From a virus, in the IMG/VR virus record IMGVR_UViG_3300049595_002631, positions 1 through 30,250 of that record: DNA of 30,250 bases. One strand, given 5' to 3'. Position 1 is the stretch's first letter. Each line of letters opens with the position of its first letter. A model generated the notes under the pieces. It was given only the letters and a program-made list of their open reading frames with translations, had not been told where the DNA came from and did not search any database. A program made the position numbers and the translations under genes. Of the stretch, positions 6,876 through 13,972 are shown piece after piece.

Positions 6876-8488
6876 GAGTTGCCCCCCGTGGAATCCGTGG
6901 TCAGTGGTGCGTCCGACAGCTCGGCCACCCGTTTGCCGACCGTGAACTCGGTCGGCTGGTCGCCCTGGTAAACGCGGATCAGGGCCGCCGGATCGTCGGG
7001 CGTGGCCTCGATCGCGAACGGCGATCCCTCGGTGCCCAGCGTCCCGGACGTCATCAGGTGCTCGATCACGCCGTCGCCGTCGGTCCAGTAGACGCGTTGC
7101 CCGACGGTGAACCCGCCCGCAGACGGAACGCTCTCGCCCTGGCTCGCGGCATCGCCATGGGCAGGATCGGCAACCGCCCCGGCGGCCCCCTTCTGGGCCT
7201 GGTTCGCCGCCATCTGGAGCGTCGAGAACCCAAGCTGGAGGAACGTCTTGTCGGCCTCCGGCTCTTCGAGCACCGGGAAGTCTTCGAGTTCGCGGATCTC
7301 GTTCGGCGTGATCGCCGACATGCTGAACAGCGCCCGATACAGGTTCGCCCGGGCAACCGAATCGCCGCGGAGCAGCGCCCGGTTGTCGAGCTGGAAGAAC
7401 GTGTTCTCGCCGTAGGTGTCGTTGAGCCAGAGGTTCACCGCCCCCTCGAACCGCTTCTGCCACGGCAGCAGGCACCACACCTGGGCCTGGAGGTTGTCGG
7501 CCTCGGGGCTGCCGTACCGCTGGGCCTTCGCGTCGCCGACGAGCGAGGCCGGGACACCCCAGTGGCTGCACACCTCGGGCAGGATGGATTCGCGGAGCTG
7601 CTGGAACTGGCTCTGCTCCATCGTGTTCGACTGCATGGGCACGAGCTTGTGGCCCGGGATCATGACCGCCGGCGTGCCGCGGTTGTCCCCGCCGTACATC
7701 TCGCGGAACTCCGACCGGTAGCGGGCCATGGTCGTGTCGTCCATCCGCTTGTCGGTCTCGATGACGAAGTCCGGACGGGCTCCCTTCTTCCAGAGCGTGA
7801 GGGCCGCGCCGTCGAGTTCGCGGGCGATCGTGATCGCCGTCGCGAGGGTGTCCGTCGGGGGCGTGCCCGTGATCCCTGTGTCTCCAAGCCAGCGGAAGTG
7901 AAGGACTTCACCCTGCTGGAGAGGCATCCACTTCCCGCCCTCGTCGAACCATTCGTAGGCGAGCGAGTAGTCGGCCAGCTGTTTCGTCCGCATCCGCCGA
8001 GGGTGGAGCGGGATCAGGTGGGTCATCGCCCCCCGGCTGCCGGCCACGACGCGGGCGAAGCCTCCGCCGTGGAGAGCGGTCCAGAAGCCTTGCAGGGTCC
8101 AGAAATCGAACGGACTCTGCCACGGGTTCGGCCGCACCCGCAAAGCGTGGACGCACTGCCGGTAGACGCTCGAAATCGGGTCGCCGAAGCCCTGCACGGC
8201 GTCGAGCGTCTTGCCGGCCAGCCGCACCTTCAGCCGGGGCGACATGCACCCGATCGACTGGGCGATGAACCGGCAGACGGAGAAGACGCTCGACACCCGG
8301 ACGGCCAGTTCGGGATGGACGCGCCGGCCCGAAACCGCGCCCCACGCAAACGGGTCGAGAAGCGTACTTTCGCCGATCGCCGCGCGTGCGGATGCCCGGG
8401 GCGACCTCCGTGAGGCGGGCCGCTTCGTCGTCTGCTTCTGCGGCGACCGCCTGGGGGCCGTGGACTTCGCGCGTGGCATGCGCGGCAT
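6872..8488 (-). CDS. Portal protein (HK97 family) with an extra C-terminal small beta-barrel-like domain
   Basis: The 538-aa portal forms the dodecameric DNA channel at one capsid vertex and docks terminase. Hallmarks are SVFSVCRFIAQSIG near residue 68, the R.NPWQSPFDFW block, IPLHPRRM, GEVLHFRWLGDTG, the long helical 'ANLYRALFSMSAITPNEIRELEDFP' clip/stem segment, and an Arg/Lys/Ser-rich N-terminus. After a Gln/Ala linker, residues from about 460 form an extra module beginning FTVGQRVYWTDGDGVIEHL and ending FTVGKRVAELSDAP. The first ATG at 8488 sits against GGAAGG; the second ATG at 8479 has better Shine-Dalgarno spacing. A copy of the recurrent 17-bp motif lies just upstream. Confidence 0.93.
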   Translation of the reverse strand: MPRMPRAKSTAPRRSPQKQTTKRPASRRSPRASARAAIGESTLLDPFAWGAVSGRRVHPELAVRVSSVFSVCRFIAQSIGCMSPRLKVRLAGKTLDAVQGFGDPISSVYRQCVHALRVRPNPWQSPFDFWTLQGFWTALHGGGFARVVAGSRGAMTHLIPLHPRRMRTKQLADYSLAYEWFDEGGKWMPLQQGEVLHFRWLGDTGITGTPPTDTLATAITIARELDGAALTLWKKGARPDFVIETDKRMDDTTMARYRSEFREMYGGDNRGTPAVMIPGHKLVPMQSNTMEQSQFQQLRESILPEVCSHWGVPASLVGDAKAQRYGSPEADNLQAQVWCLLPWQKRFEGAVNLWLNDTYGENTFFQLDNRALLRGDSVARANLYRALFSMSAITPNEIRELEDFPVLEEPEADKTFLQLGFSTLQMAANQAQKGAAGAVADPAHGDAASQGESVPSAGGFTVGQRVYWTDGDGVIEHLMTSGTLGTEGSPFAIEATPDDPAALIRVYQGDQPTEFTVGKRVAELSDAPLTTDSTGGNS

Positions 8489-8500
8489 CCTTCCAAACGG

Positions 8501-8519
8501 CCACCGATTTGCCCTATAG
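8501..8519 (-). promoter_or_regulatory. Recurrent 17-bp late-operon motif, copy B (before portal gene)
   Basis: The minus strand reads ATAGGGCAAATCGGTGG, flanked by CT and CC, identical across 21 bases to the copy before the capsid gene. It fills most of the 36-bp gap between the terminase stop (8525) and the portal start. With so little room, a transcript begun here would have a very short leader, or the element acts on the mRNA. Confidence 0.6.
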
Positions 8520-8524
8520 CCGCG

Positions 8525-10165
8525 TCACCAGAGGGGCTGTAGGAGTGGACCGTCTGCCGGCCGCTCCGACAATTCGGCGTCCTTCTCCATGGCGGCCGCG
8601 AACGCGTTGACCGCCGCCACGATGCCGTCGATCTTTTCCGGCGACTTCTCCTTGTCGGGCTTCACCATCCCCGTTGAGTCCTCGAACCACACGAGGTTAT
8701 TCGCGTTGAACAGCAGGATCGGCGATTCGTAGCCGAACTTCCCCTCGACCACCTCGCCCTCGAGCATCTTCGACGGGGCGTTCATCACGGTCGTACTGGG
8801 ACGGACCGCCTTCAGGTCGATCGACTCTTCTTCAAGCATCGACGCGATCGGCCCGATCTGCCACGGGTCGGCACACACGAGGGCGATCTTGTTCTGGCGG
8901 TCGAACTCAGCGATGTCGCGGGCGACGACCTTGTGGTTGAGTCTCGCCCCAGGCGTGACCGTCAGCCAGCCCTCGCGAGCCCATGTCGAGTAGGGGATGT
9001 TGTCCTTCGTCTCGCGCTCGCGGACGGTCTCCTCCGGAACCCAGTAGCGCATGACAGCGTAGTAGGATCCGTCGGCCAGCTTGAACAGGAAACAAGCCGC
9101 CGTCATGTCGATGTTCGAGGCGACGTCGATCCCGCAGACGCAGGTGAGCCCGGTCAGATCGGGCCGCGGCTTGCGGCAGTTCGCGAAGTGCTCGCCCGGG
9201 AAAGCCCGGTTGTCGGGGGCGGTCCACACGTTGAGCGAGTACCGCAGCCACTTCGAGAACTTGCGCGGATGCGTGAGCGAGTCTTCGTAGTCCGACCGGA
9301 ACTCGTCCTCCGTGAACGCTTCGCCGAGGCCCGGATTCGCCTTGGCCCAGGTAGCCGGGTCGTGCGGATCGTCGGCCTCGGGGTCGGCCGCGAAGATCAC
9401 GCCCAGGAGGCTCGGGTTCACGCTCGGGTCTTTCAGGACCAGCTCGGTCGCCTCCCACCACTCCCAGCCGATCCCGTTCCGGTTGTCGCCGGCCGTGGAG
9501 ATCGAGCCGATGATCGCGTTGGGGATGCCGCGCGTGGCGTACATGATCGTATCGACGAGGTCCGGCTTCTTGAAGCTGTGGATCTCGTCGAGCAGCACCA
9601 GGCCGTTGATGCCCTCCGAGACTTTCGCGTCGGCGGACAGGCAGCGGATCTCCTTCCCGTTCCGCTTGTTTCGGATCAGGTACTTGTGGTCGACGACGTC
9701 GAACACCGGCTCCAGGATCGGCGAGGCCTGGATCGAGTCCCGCACCATCCGCCACATCGTCCGGGCCTGGTCCTTGACGTTCGCCGCGAGAAAGACGTCC
9801 ATCCCGGCGACGACGTTGGCGAACTGGACGATCTGCGAGCAGCTCGTCGTCTTCCGGTTCTTCTTCGGAACGAAGACGCTGAACCGCCGGAACCGGAGCC
9901 GGCCGTTCGGCCGTCGCCACCCGAAGAGCGGGAAGAGCACGCGGTCCCGGAACCACGGGATCGGCGAGACCCGGACGATCTCGCCGCCCTCCGCCCGGTG
10001 GCGGCAGCACTTCTCGATGAACCGCCGCGGCTTGTCGGCCTCGTCGGCGTTCCACTGGAATCCTGGAACGTACTCGGGCCTCGAAGTCGGGTCGACGAAC
10101 AGGGAATCCGGCGTCGCCGAGTAGGCGTCAGCCGAACTCGGCGAGCGGGTCTTCCTCGTCTTCAT
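8525..10165 (-). CDS. terL: Terminase large subunit (Terminase_1/HK97-like)
   Basis: This 546-aa packaging motor has an N-terminal ATPase and a C-terminal nuclease. The ATPase contains the adenine-binding region near FRRFSVFVPKKNRKTT (residues 94-107, Walker A position), Walker B GLVLLDE (188-194, Asp193/Glu194), and a coupling-motif region around GSISTAGDN. The nuclease (RNase H fold) shows CGIDVASNIDMTAACF (first Asp), an internal VCADPWQIG, and a late acidic DGIVAAVNAFAAAM. Walker A is unusual in lacking the usual Gly (KKNRKTT instead of the common RKNGKST). The gene overlaps terS by 38 nt. Confidence 0.94.
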   Translation of the reverse strand: MKTRKTRSPSSADAYSATPDSLFVDPTSRPEYVPGFQWNADEADKPRRFIEKCCRHRAEGGEIVRVSPIPWFRDRVLFPLFGWRRPNGRLRFRRFSVFVPKKNRKTTSCSQIVQFANVVAGMDVFLAANVKDQARTMWRMVRDSIQASPILEPVFDVVDHKYLIRNKRNGKEIRCLSADAKVSEGINGLVLLDEIHSFKKPDLVDTIMYATRGIPNAIIGSISTAGDNRNGIGWEWWEATELVLKDPSVNPSLLGVIFAADPEADDPHDPATWAKANPGLGEAFTEDEFRSDYEDSLTHPRKFSKWLRYSLNVWTAPDNRAFPGEHFANCRKPRPDLTGLTCVCGIDVASNIDMTAACFLFKLADGSYYAVMRYWVPEETVRERETKDNIPYSTWAREGWLTVTPGARLNHKVVARDIAEFDRQNKIALVCADPWQIGPIASMLEEESIDLKAVRPSTTVMNAPSKMLEGEVVEGKFGYESPILLFNANNLVWFEDSTGMVKPDKEKSPEKIDGIVAAVNAFAAAMEKDAELSERPADGPLLQPLW

Positions 10166-10577
10166 CCTCGACCTCCGGGAGTCTTGCCGACGATGCCGCT
10201 GTCAGGCCGAAGTCTCGCGCGAGGCTCACCCAGTCGTTCCTGGCGGCTCGTGCCATCCTGGCGACAGGGTTTGCGACGGGTCCGCGGACAGTCTCGAGGA
10301 CAAAGCCCTCGCGAGCCAGCCTGGCGTCGAGCTGCTCCATCTCGGCGTGGAGCCGGCAGACGAGCGCGAATGCGTCGGCCTGATCTGGCGTCAGCCGTCC
10401 AGCGTCGATCAGTGACGGTGCCAGACGCTTCCACATGGCAGCAGCTGGTTTGTTATCCGCGAGTCCGTGCGGCATTCGGACAGCAACTGGCTCTGATCGC
10501 CGCGGCGCGCGCAGGGTGTTCCGACGGTCCGAGGAGCGCTGGCTTGTTGGGTCAGGGACTGGACCTCGGGAACCCAT
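10128..10577 (-). CDS. terS: Terminase small subunit (P27 family)
   Basis: The ATG at 10577 is favoured (GGAG 8 nt upstream; protein starts MGSRGPVP, the usual opening of P27 proteins) over the in-frame GTG at 10586. The product is 149 aa: a basic N-terminus, a central helical part (LTPDQADAFALVCRLHAEMEQLDARL), the characteristic ETVRGPVANPVARMARAARNDW block, and an acidic tail (EDEDEEDPLAEFG). It recognises the packaging site and regulates TerL. The gene follows directly on an AT-rich 210-bp intergenic island that could contain its binding site. Confidence 0.9.
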   Translation of the reverse strand: MGSRGPVPDPTSQRSSDRRNTLRAPRRSEPVAVRMPHGLADNKPAAAMWKRLAPSLIDAGRLTPDQADAFALVCRLHAEMEQLDARLAREGFVLETVRGPVANPVARMARAARNDWVSLARDFGLTAASSARLPEVEDEDEEDPLAEFG

Positions 10578-10644
10578 GAAGTTCACTCCGAAAACGGGTC
10601 AAAACCCGACAGGAACTCGCGTAGAGGCGGCGTGGGGCTCAGGA

Positions 10645-10668
10645 TTGTAACACCCATTTTTGTTACAA
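10645..10668. promoter_or_regulatory. Inverted repeat TTGTAAC-N10-GTTACAA overlapping an extended -10-like TGTTACAAT
   Basis: Perfect 7-bp arms lie at 10645-10651 and 10662-10668. The minus strand here carries TGTTACAAT (an extended -10 with TACAAT at 10644-10649), about 65-70 nt before the terS ATG. The operator-like repeat would thus overlap the promoter of the packaging genes. No good -35 is visible at the usual distance; TTGACG occurs further upstream. A similar GTTAC/GTAAC pair recurs at 10726-10745. Confidence 0.45.
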
Positions 10669-10690
10669 CCCACCCCCGTCAAACAAATAA

Positions 10691-10705
10691 CCGCAGTTTT
10701 TGCGG
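10691..10705 (-). terminator. Weak terminator-like hairpin at the end of the HNH transcript
   Basis: On the minus strand, CCGCA-AAAAC-TGCGG forms a short 5-bp stem followed by TTATTTGTTT, a T-rich run. It lies about 85-100 nt after the HNH stop. The stem is short, so partial termination at best. Confidence 0.3.
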
Positions 10706-10789
10706 CAAAAACACGCATTTTGACCGTTACTTCTGTAAGCGTAACACGAAAACACGGATATTCGCGGCGAAAACGCATGTTTTTCGGTA

Positions 10790-11086
10790 TCACAACACGC
10801 CCCGCCTCCGCTGCTCCGCCCTTGTCTTCCGTCCGTGGCACGACTCGCACAGCACCTGGAGGTTTGCCTCGTCATCGGTCCCACCATCTTCGAGTGGCAC
10901 GATGTGATCGACATGGGCAGCCTGCCCGTATGCGACACGCGAGCAGACGCGACATCGGTAGGCGTCGCGGACGAGGATCGCCTTCCGTCGTGCTCGCCAG
11001 TCCTTTGAGACGTAGTGGGCTCGCTCCTTCGTCGGCTGGGCCTTCATGTGGACAGGAGGCCTCCAGCGTACGATGCGTGCTGGCAT
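10790..11086 (-). CDS. HNH endonuclease adjacent to terminase genes
   Basis: The ATG at 11086 (MPARIVRW) gives 98 aa; it lies just 2 nt after the stop of the upstream gene. The HNH beta-beta-alpha-metal motif is complete: CRVCSRVAYGQAAHVDHIVPL (first CxxC and the His-Asp-His core), then NLQVLCESCHGRKT (Asn, second CxxC and the final His). HNH proteins next to terS in HK97-like phages are needed together with terminase for specific cutting at cos and for head morphogenesis. Position and size fit this role rather than a homing endonuclease, because no intron or interrupted gene is seen. Confidence 0.9.
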   Translation of the reverse strand: MPARIVRWRPPVHMKAQPTKERAHYVSKDWRARRKAILVRDAYRCRVCSRVAYGQAAHVDHIVPLEDGGTDDEANLQVLCESCHGRKTRAEQRRRGVL

Positions 11087-11088
11087 GT

Positions 11089-11487
11089 CTACAGCCCCGC
11101 CGCCTCGCGGAACGCGGCATCGAGTGCCGCGTCGTCCAGCCCCAGCGTCGGGGCGAGGGCCGCGAGCCACTCGCTCCCGCGGTGTACCTCGGTGCCGTAC
11201 TCCCACTCTACGCGGCAGCACTCCCCGGCCACCTCGTCGGCGAGCGACGCGATGGCGGCGTCCACTGCCGCGAGGCTCACGCCGTGGCGGACCAGCCACA
11301 GCCTGGCCTGCCGGGCCGAGATCGACTGCGGCACCGGCGAGTCGTCGGGTGCCATCTGCCAGCCGGCCGGCAGTTGATCGGCGGTGATCGCGGTGCAGCC
11401 TTCTGGCGGCGACCAGTGATCCGGCACATCTGGCCGCACGAACGTGACGACCAGGCCATCGGCGTTTACGATTGCGAGCGGTTCCAT
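11089..11487 (-). CDS. Tail-fibre-associated/assembly-like protein
   Basis: This 132-aa protein follows the glycine-rich fibre gene by 1 nt. The N-terminal part (MEPLAIVNADGLVVTFVRPD) is a short strand-rich piece. From about residue 55, SISARQARLWLVRHGV, the AAVDAAIASLAD block, then CCRVEWEYGTEVHRGSEW, PTLGLDDAALDAAF forms the helical pattern seen in many phage tail-fibre accessory proteins (XkdW/Tfa-type neighbours). Such proteins act as fibre chaperones or remain on the fibre tip. The call rests on this pattern plus position. Confidence 0.65.
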   Translation of the reverse strand: MEPLAIVNADGLVVTFVRPDVPDHWSPPEGCTAITADQLPAGWQMAPDDSPVPQSISARQARLWLVRHGVSLAAVDAAIASLADEVAGECCRVEWEYGTEVHRGSEWLAALAPTLGLDDAALDAAFREAAGL

Positions 11488-11488
11488 G

Positions 11489-13270
11489 TCAGTACCAGAC
11501 CGTGATTTTCACGATGCCGTCGGCTCCGTTGCCTCCGGCCCCCGAGTTGCCGACGCCGTCCACGGCCGCGCCGCCGCCGCCGCCGCCGCCGCCGGGGAAC
11601 GCCCCGTTGCCGCCGGCACCGCCGTTTCCGGCAGTGCTGGCACCACCACCACCGCCGCCCTGGCCGCACAGCGACATAGCGATGGCGCCGGCGTTTCCGC
11701 CATTCGCCCCGGCCGCCCCACCAGCGCCGCCGAACAGCGTGGCCGAGAACATCGACACGCGGCCGCCGGCGCCGCCCGAGTAGGCAACGTCTGCCGTGGA
11801 GATGCCGCCGCCCGCACCGCCGCCAGACGACGCGGCCGCGACTTCTTGCGCGGTTCCGCCTGTCTGTGTGGAAAACGAACTGCTGCCGGAGCCGCCCTGA
11901 AACGTGCCGCCCCACCCGCCGCCGCCGGAACCGTTGGTCGTCGTCCCGCCGTTGCCGCCTGCGCCGCCGCCAGCGTGGGCGATTCGGTCGTTTACCGTAT
12001 AAGATCCGCCGCGATAGCGAACCTCCGATAGCGAAGTCGAGGCGCCGCCCGATGCCGCATTTCCGTTCGTGCTGTTCGCCGTCTGCGCCGCGCCGCCCGC
12101 GCCGCCTGGGCCAACGCCGATCGTCACATCGCGAGTCGCCAGATCGGCAACGAAGTATTCCACAATCGTGCGGCTACCACCGCCGCCGCCGCCGCCGCCG
12201 AACCGTGCGTTTGTTGCCGCGCCTTTGCGGCCGCTGCCCCCGCCGCCGCCGCCGCCGACCGCTTCGATCCGCACCATGCGGCCGTTTGGTATCGTCCAGT
12301 CCCATATTCCGGTGCCGTTCGCCGTGGCATCGCTTGGCGCCGTCGCCCGCGTGAACGTGAACGTCTGCGACGGGCCGGTAGACCACGCGCCGTCGCCGCG
12401 CAGGTAAGTCGATGAACTCGCGGTTCCTGTCGCCAGCCGCGCCGCCGCCATCGTCCCGCTGCTGATGTTCCCGGCGTTCGTCGTGTCGGTCGTGGCCGAA
12501 GCGGCGAGACCGCTAACGCTTGCGGCTGCGATTGTCGCAGCCGTCGTCAATGCGCCGCCCGTGCCTGTAACGACAACCTGGCCGGCTGCCGTGCCAATCT
12601 TGCCGCCTGCCGTGATTGCGCCATGTTGGTGTGCGTTGGCAACGAATCCCACAACGCCCAGCGCATCATTTATGCCGTCGTCGTTGATTTCCTCCAGAAA
12701 CATGCCGGCGTCGCCCGCAATTAGAAACGCGGGCAAATCGCTCCTCGCCTCAACCGTTCCCCCTGTTGTCGTCCACAGCGCTTGATATGGCAGCGTGCCG
12801 ACTTTCCCGTCGCTTGTGATGTTTCCATGCGCATGGCTCGTTGGAGCCTTGCCTGCAAGCGAGTTCGTGACCGTCGTGGCGAACGACGCATCGTTTCCCA
12901 GTGCCGCCGCCAGTTCGTTCAGCGTGTCGAGCGTCGCCGGGGCCGAGTTGACGAGTCCAGCCACGGCCGTCGAAACGTCGGTCGGCGTAGCCTTGGAGTC
13001 GAGGGCGCTCTGGAGGCCGCTCACTGTCGAGATGGCCTGGGTGCCGGTGTGCGTCGAGCGGTCTCGGACCTGTGGGTCGACACGCAGCTGCCCGGACTGA
13101 ACGACCAACCCGTCACCGTGAGACAGCCCGATGACTGCCGCAGTCGTCGTGCCGCTGTTCGTCACGGGTGCAGCGACATTCACGACGCCGCTTGCGCCAG
13201 CAGGCCCGACACCTCCAGTCACGTTTGCCGTGACCTCGATCGGTTCGACCTTGACCTCGATGTCGCTCAC
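11489..13270 (-). CDS. Tail fibre/receptor-binding protein with glycine-rich C-terminal domain
   Basis: GTG at 13270 (MSDIEVKVEP), GTGA overlap; 593 aa. Residues 1-300 are shaft-like with repeated fibre signatures: DSKATPTDVSTAVAGL, an AHGNITSDGKVGT / HQHGAITAGGKIGT duplication, and the SGTMAAARLATGTASSSTYLRGDGAW block common in tail fibres. From about residue 338 to 583 it becomes extremely glycine-rich, with GGGGGGGSGRKG and several GGAGG/GGGG runs separated by short polar loops. This resembles the polyglycine-II sandwich of T-even-type adhesins, whose loops contact the receptor. It probably determines host range. The Pro/Ala-rich frames on the opposite strand are shadows of the Gly codons. 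Confidence 0.88.
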   Translation of the reverse strand: MSDIEVKVEPIEVTANVTGGVGPAGASGVVNVAAPVTNSGTTTAAVIGLSHGDGLVVQSGQLRVDPQVRDRSTHTGTQAISTVSGLQSALDSKATPTDVSTAVAGLVNSAPATLDTLNELAAALGNDASFATTVTNSLAGKAPTSHAHGNITSDGKVGTLPYQALWTTTGGTVEARSDLPAFLIAGDAGMFLEEINDDGINDALGVVGFVANAHQHGAITAGGKIGTAAGQVVVTGTGGALTTAATIAAASVSGLAASATTDTTNAGNISSGTMAAARLATGTASSSTYLRGDGAWSTGPSQTFTFTRATAPSDATANGTGIWDWTIPNGRMVRIEAVGGGGGGGSGRKGAATNARFGGGGGGGGSRTIVEYFVADLATRDVTIGVGPGGAGGAAQTANSTNGNAASGGASTSLSEVRYRGGSYTVNDRIAHAGGGAGGNGGTTTNGSGGGGWGGTFQGGSGSSSFSTQTGGTAQEVAAASSGGGAGGGISTADVAYSGGAGGRVSMFSATLFGGAGGAAGANGGNAGAIAMSLCGQGGGGGGASTAGNGGAGGNGAFPGGGGGGGGAAVDGVGNSGAGGNGADGIVKITVWY

Positions 13271-13584
13271 CGGAGCACCTCGCACGTGCCTCCGAGAATG
13301 TCCCGGACACCGCCAGGAGACGTCCATCGTATGCGGACTCCAAGCGTGCCGATCGGCAGGGTGTTGCCTGTCGCCAGCGGAATGGAAAGGCTGACCTTAC
13401 CGAGGGCAGCGTCGACGGTCGTGATCGCCGGCGTGGCCAGAATTTCTCCGGTGTTCAGCGAGTAGATCTCGGCCACCCACGTGTAGCCGGTGGTCGCGAC
13501 GCTGAAGTCCAGCGCAGCGGAATAGTCGTTCCCGCGCACGAACGCGACATGAAGCGGGCTGCGCGGCTGGAGTGCGGAGGCCAT
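13267..13584 (-). CDS. Baseplate/tail-tip protein (BppU N-terminal-like)
   Basis: The ATG at 13584 (MASALQPRSPLHVAF) gives 105 aa. RGNDYSAALDFSVATTGYTWVAEIYS is the recurring opening of upper-baseplate/fibre-adaptor proteins, a small beta-sandwich; the rest alternates strands (KVSLSIPLATGNTLPIG, GVRIRWTSPGG) and ends EVLR. Its job is probably to anchor the downstream fibre to the tail tip. No Shine-Dalgarno precedes the ATG, but the recurrent 17-bp motif lies 19 nt upstream. The longer frame to 13695 is out of context and overlaps the HTH gene. Confidence 0.72.
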   Translation of the reverse strand: MASALQPRSPLHVAFVRGNDYSAALDFSVATTGYTWVAEIYSLNTGEILATPAITTVDAALGKVSLSIPLATGNTLPIGTLGVRIRWTSPGGVRDILGGTCEVLR

Positions 13585-13603
13585 GCCGCGAGGGTAGCGG
13601 CGT

Positions 13604-13620
13604 CCACCGATTTGCCCTAT
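13604..13620 (-). promoter_or_regulatory. Recurrent 17-bp late-operon motif, copy C (before baseplate/fibre operon)
   Basis: The minus strand reads ATAGGGCAAATCGGTGG, identical to the core of the copies before the portal and major capsid genes. The TAG stop of the upstream HTH gene is the TAG in this motif. It marks the switch from the early/replication block to the structural genes. Confidence 0.6.
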
Positions 13621-13952
13621 GAGCCGCGGATGTCTGCCATCTGCTGCCGCAGCTCGTCCGGAGACGGGTCTTCGCGCCGCTGGACGTCCATCCACGACCT
13701 TTTCCTACGCGGCACGTGTTGCAGTTGGTCTCGAAGGATTCGCTGGATGGTGTTCCTGCAAACACCGATGGCGTCCGCGATCGCCTCCAGGCTCCTTCCC
13801 GTCCTGAACATGCGTTCGACGGCCCTCACCTGGATCGCCGAGAGAACGATCCGCGTCGACCCGAGCAGACGCCCGTTCCTGTCGCGGACGAGCCGTCGCC
13901 GATTCCTTCCCCAACTGCGCGAAACGTCGCGTAGCACCATGCTGGCCTCCAT
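13617..13952 (-). CDS. Resolvase-type HTH DNA-binding protein, candidate late regulator
   Basis: This is a 111-aa basic protein. A recombinase-like HTH occupies about residues 43-75: AVERMFRTGRSLEAIADAIG, then VCRNTIQRILRDQL. An Arg-rich linker and a conserved-looking acidic tail (REDPSPDELRQQMADIRGS) follow. There is no catalytic serine-recombinase domain, so it binds DNA without rearranging it. It is the last gene of the early block, and its stop codon lies inside the motif that precedes the structural genes. This is the position of late-gene activators (Q- or ArpU-like). Function as a late activator is inference. Confidence 0.75.
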   Translation of the reverse strand: MEASMVLRDVSRSWGRNRRRLVRDRNGRLLGSTRIVLSAIQVRAVERMFRTGRSLEAIADAIGVCRNTIQRILRDQLQHVPRRKRSWMDVQRREDPSPDELRQQMADIRGS

Positions 13953-13972
13953 GCCTTCATGCGATCACACGA

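Larger units (their letters stand above)
10578..10789. promoter_or_regulatory. AT-rich intergenic island: candidate packaging (cos/pac) and promoter region
   Basis: This 212-bp gap between the HNH and terS genes is clearly AT-richer than everything around it. It holds three AAAACACG-like iterons at 10708-10715, 10749-10756 and 10770-10775 (starts 41 and 21 bp apart, close to whole helical turns). A longer imperfect repeat pairs 10702-10720 with 10764-10784, and two inverted repeats are described separately. HNH plus terS flanking an iteron-bearing AT-rich block is the arrangement expected for a cos/pac site. No cut site can be read directly. Confidence 0.5.

Noticed and set aside
7058-8413. 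Plus-strand frame (451 aa) opposite the portal gene
   Set aside because: Shadow frame with no motif; portal pattern on the minus strand is unambiguous.
8501-8519. T7-type promoter (CTATAGGG resemblance in the recurrent motif)
   Set aside because: Only CTATAGGG is shared; the upstream T7 specificity region is absent, one copy reads CATAGGG, and no single-subunit RNA polymerase gene is encoded.
8933-10579. Long plus-strand frame (548 aa) opposite the large terminase
   Set aside because: Arg/Val/Leu/Pro-rich, no domain pattern; the minus frame is clearly TerL and TerS.
10599-10850. Minus-strand frame (83 aa) across the AT-rich island
   Set aside because: Overlaps the HNH 3' end, runs through iterons and inverted repeats, and lacks a Shine-Dalgarno; better read as non-coding.
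11472-11783. Pro/Ala-rich plus-strand frame
   Set aside because: Complement of the glycine-codon runs of the tail fibre.
12732-12741. GGGCAAATCG on the plus strand as another copy of the motif
   Set aside because: A 10-base match in the wrong orientation, within the fibre coding sequence, without the ATA or GGTGG flanks.
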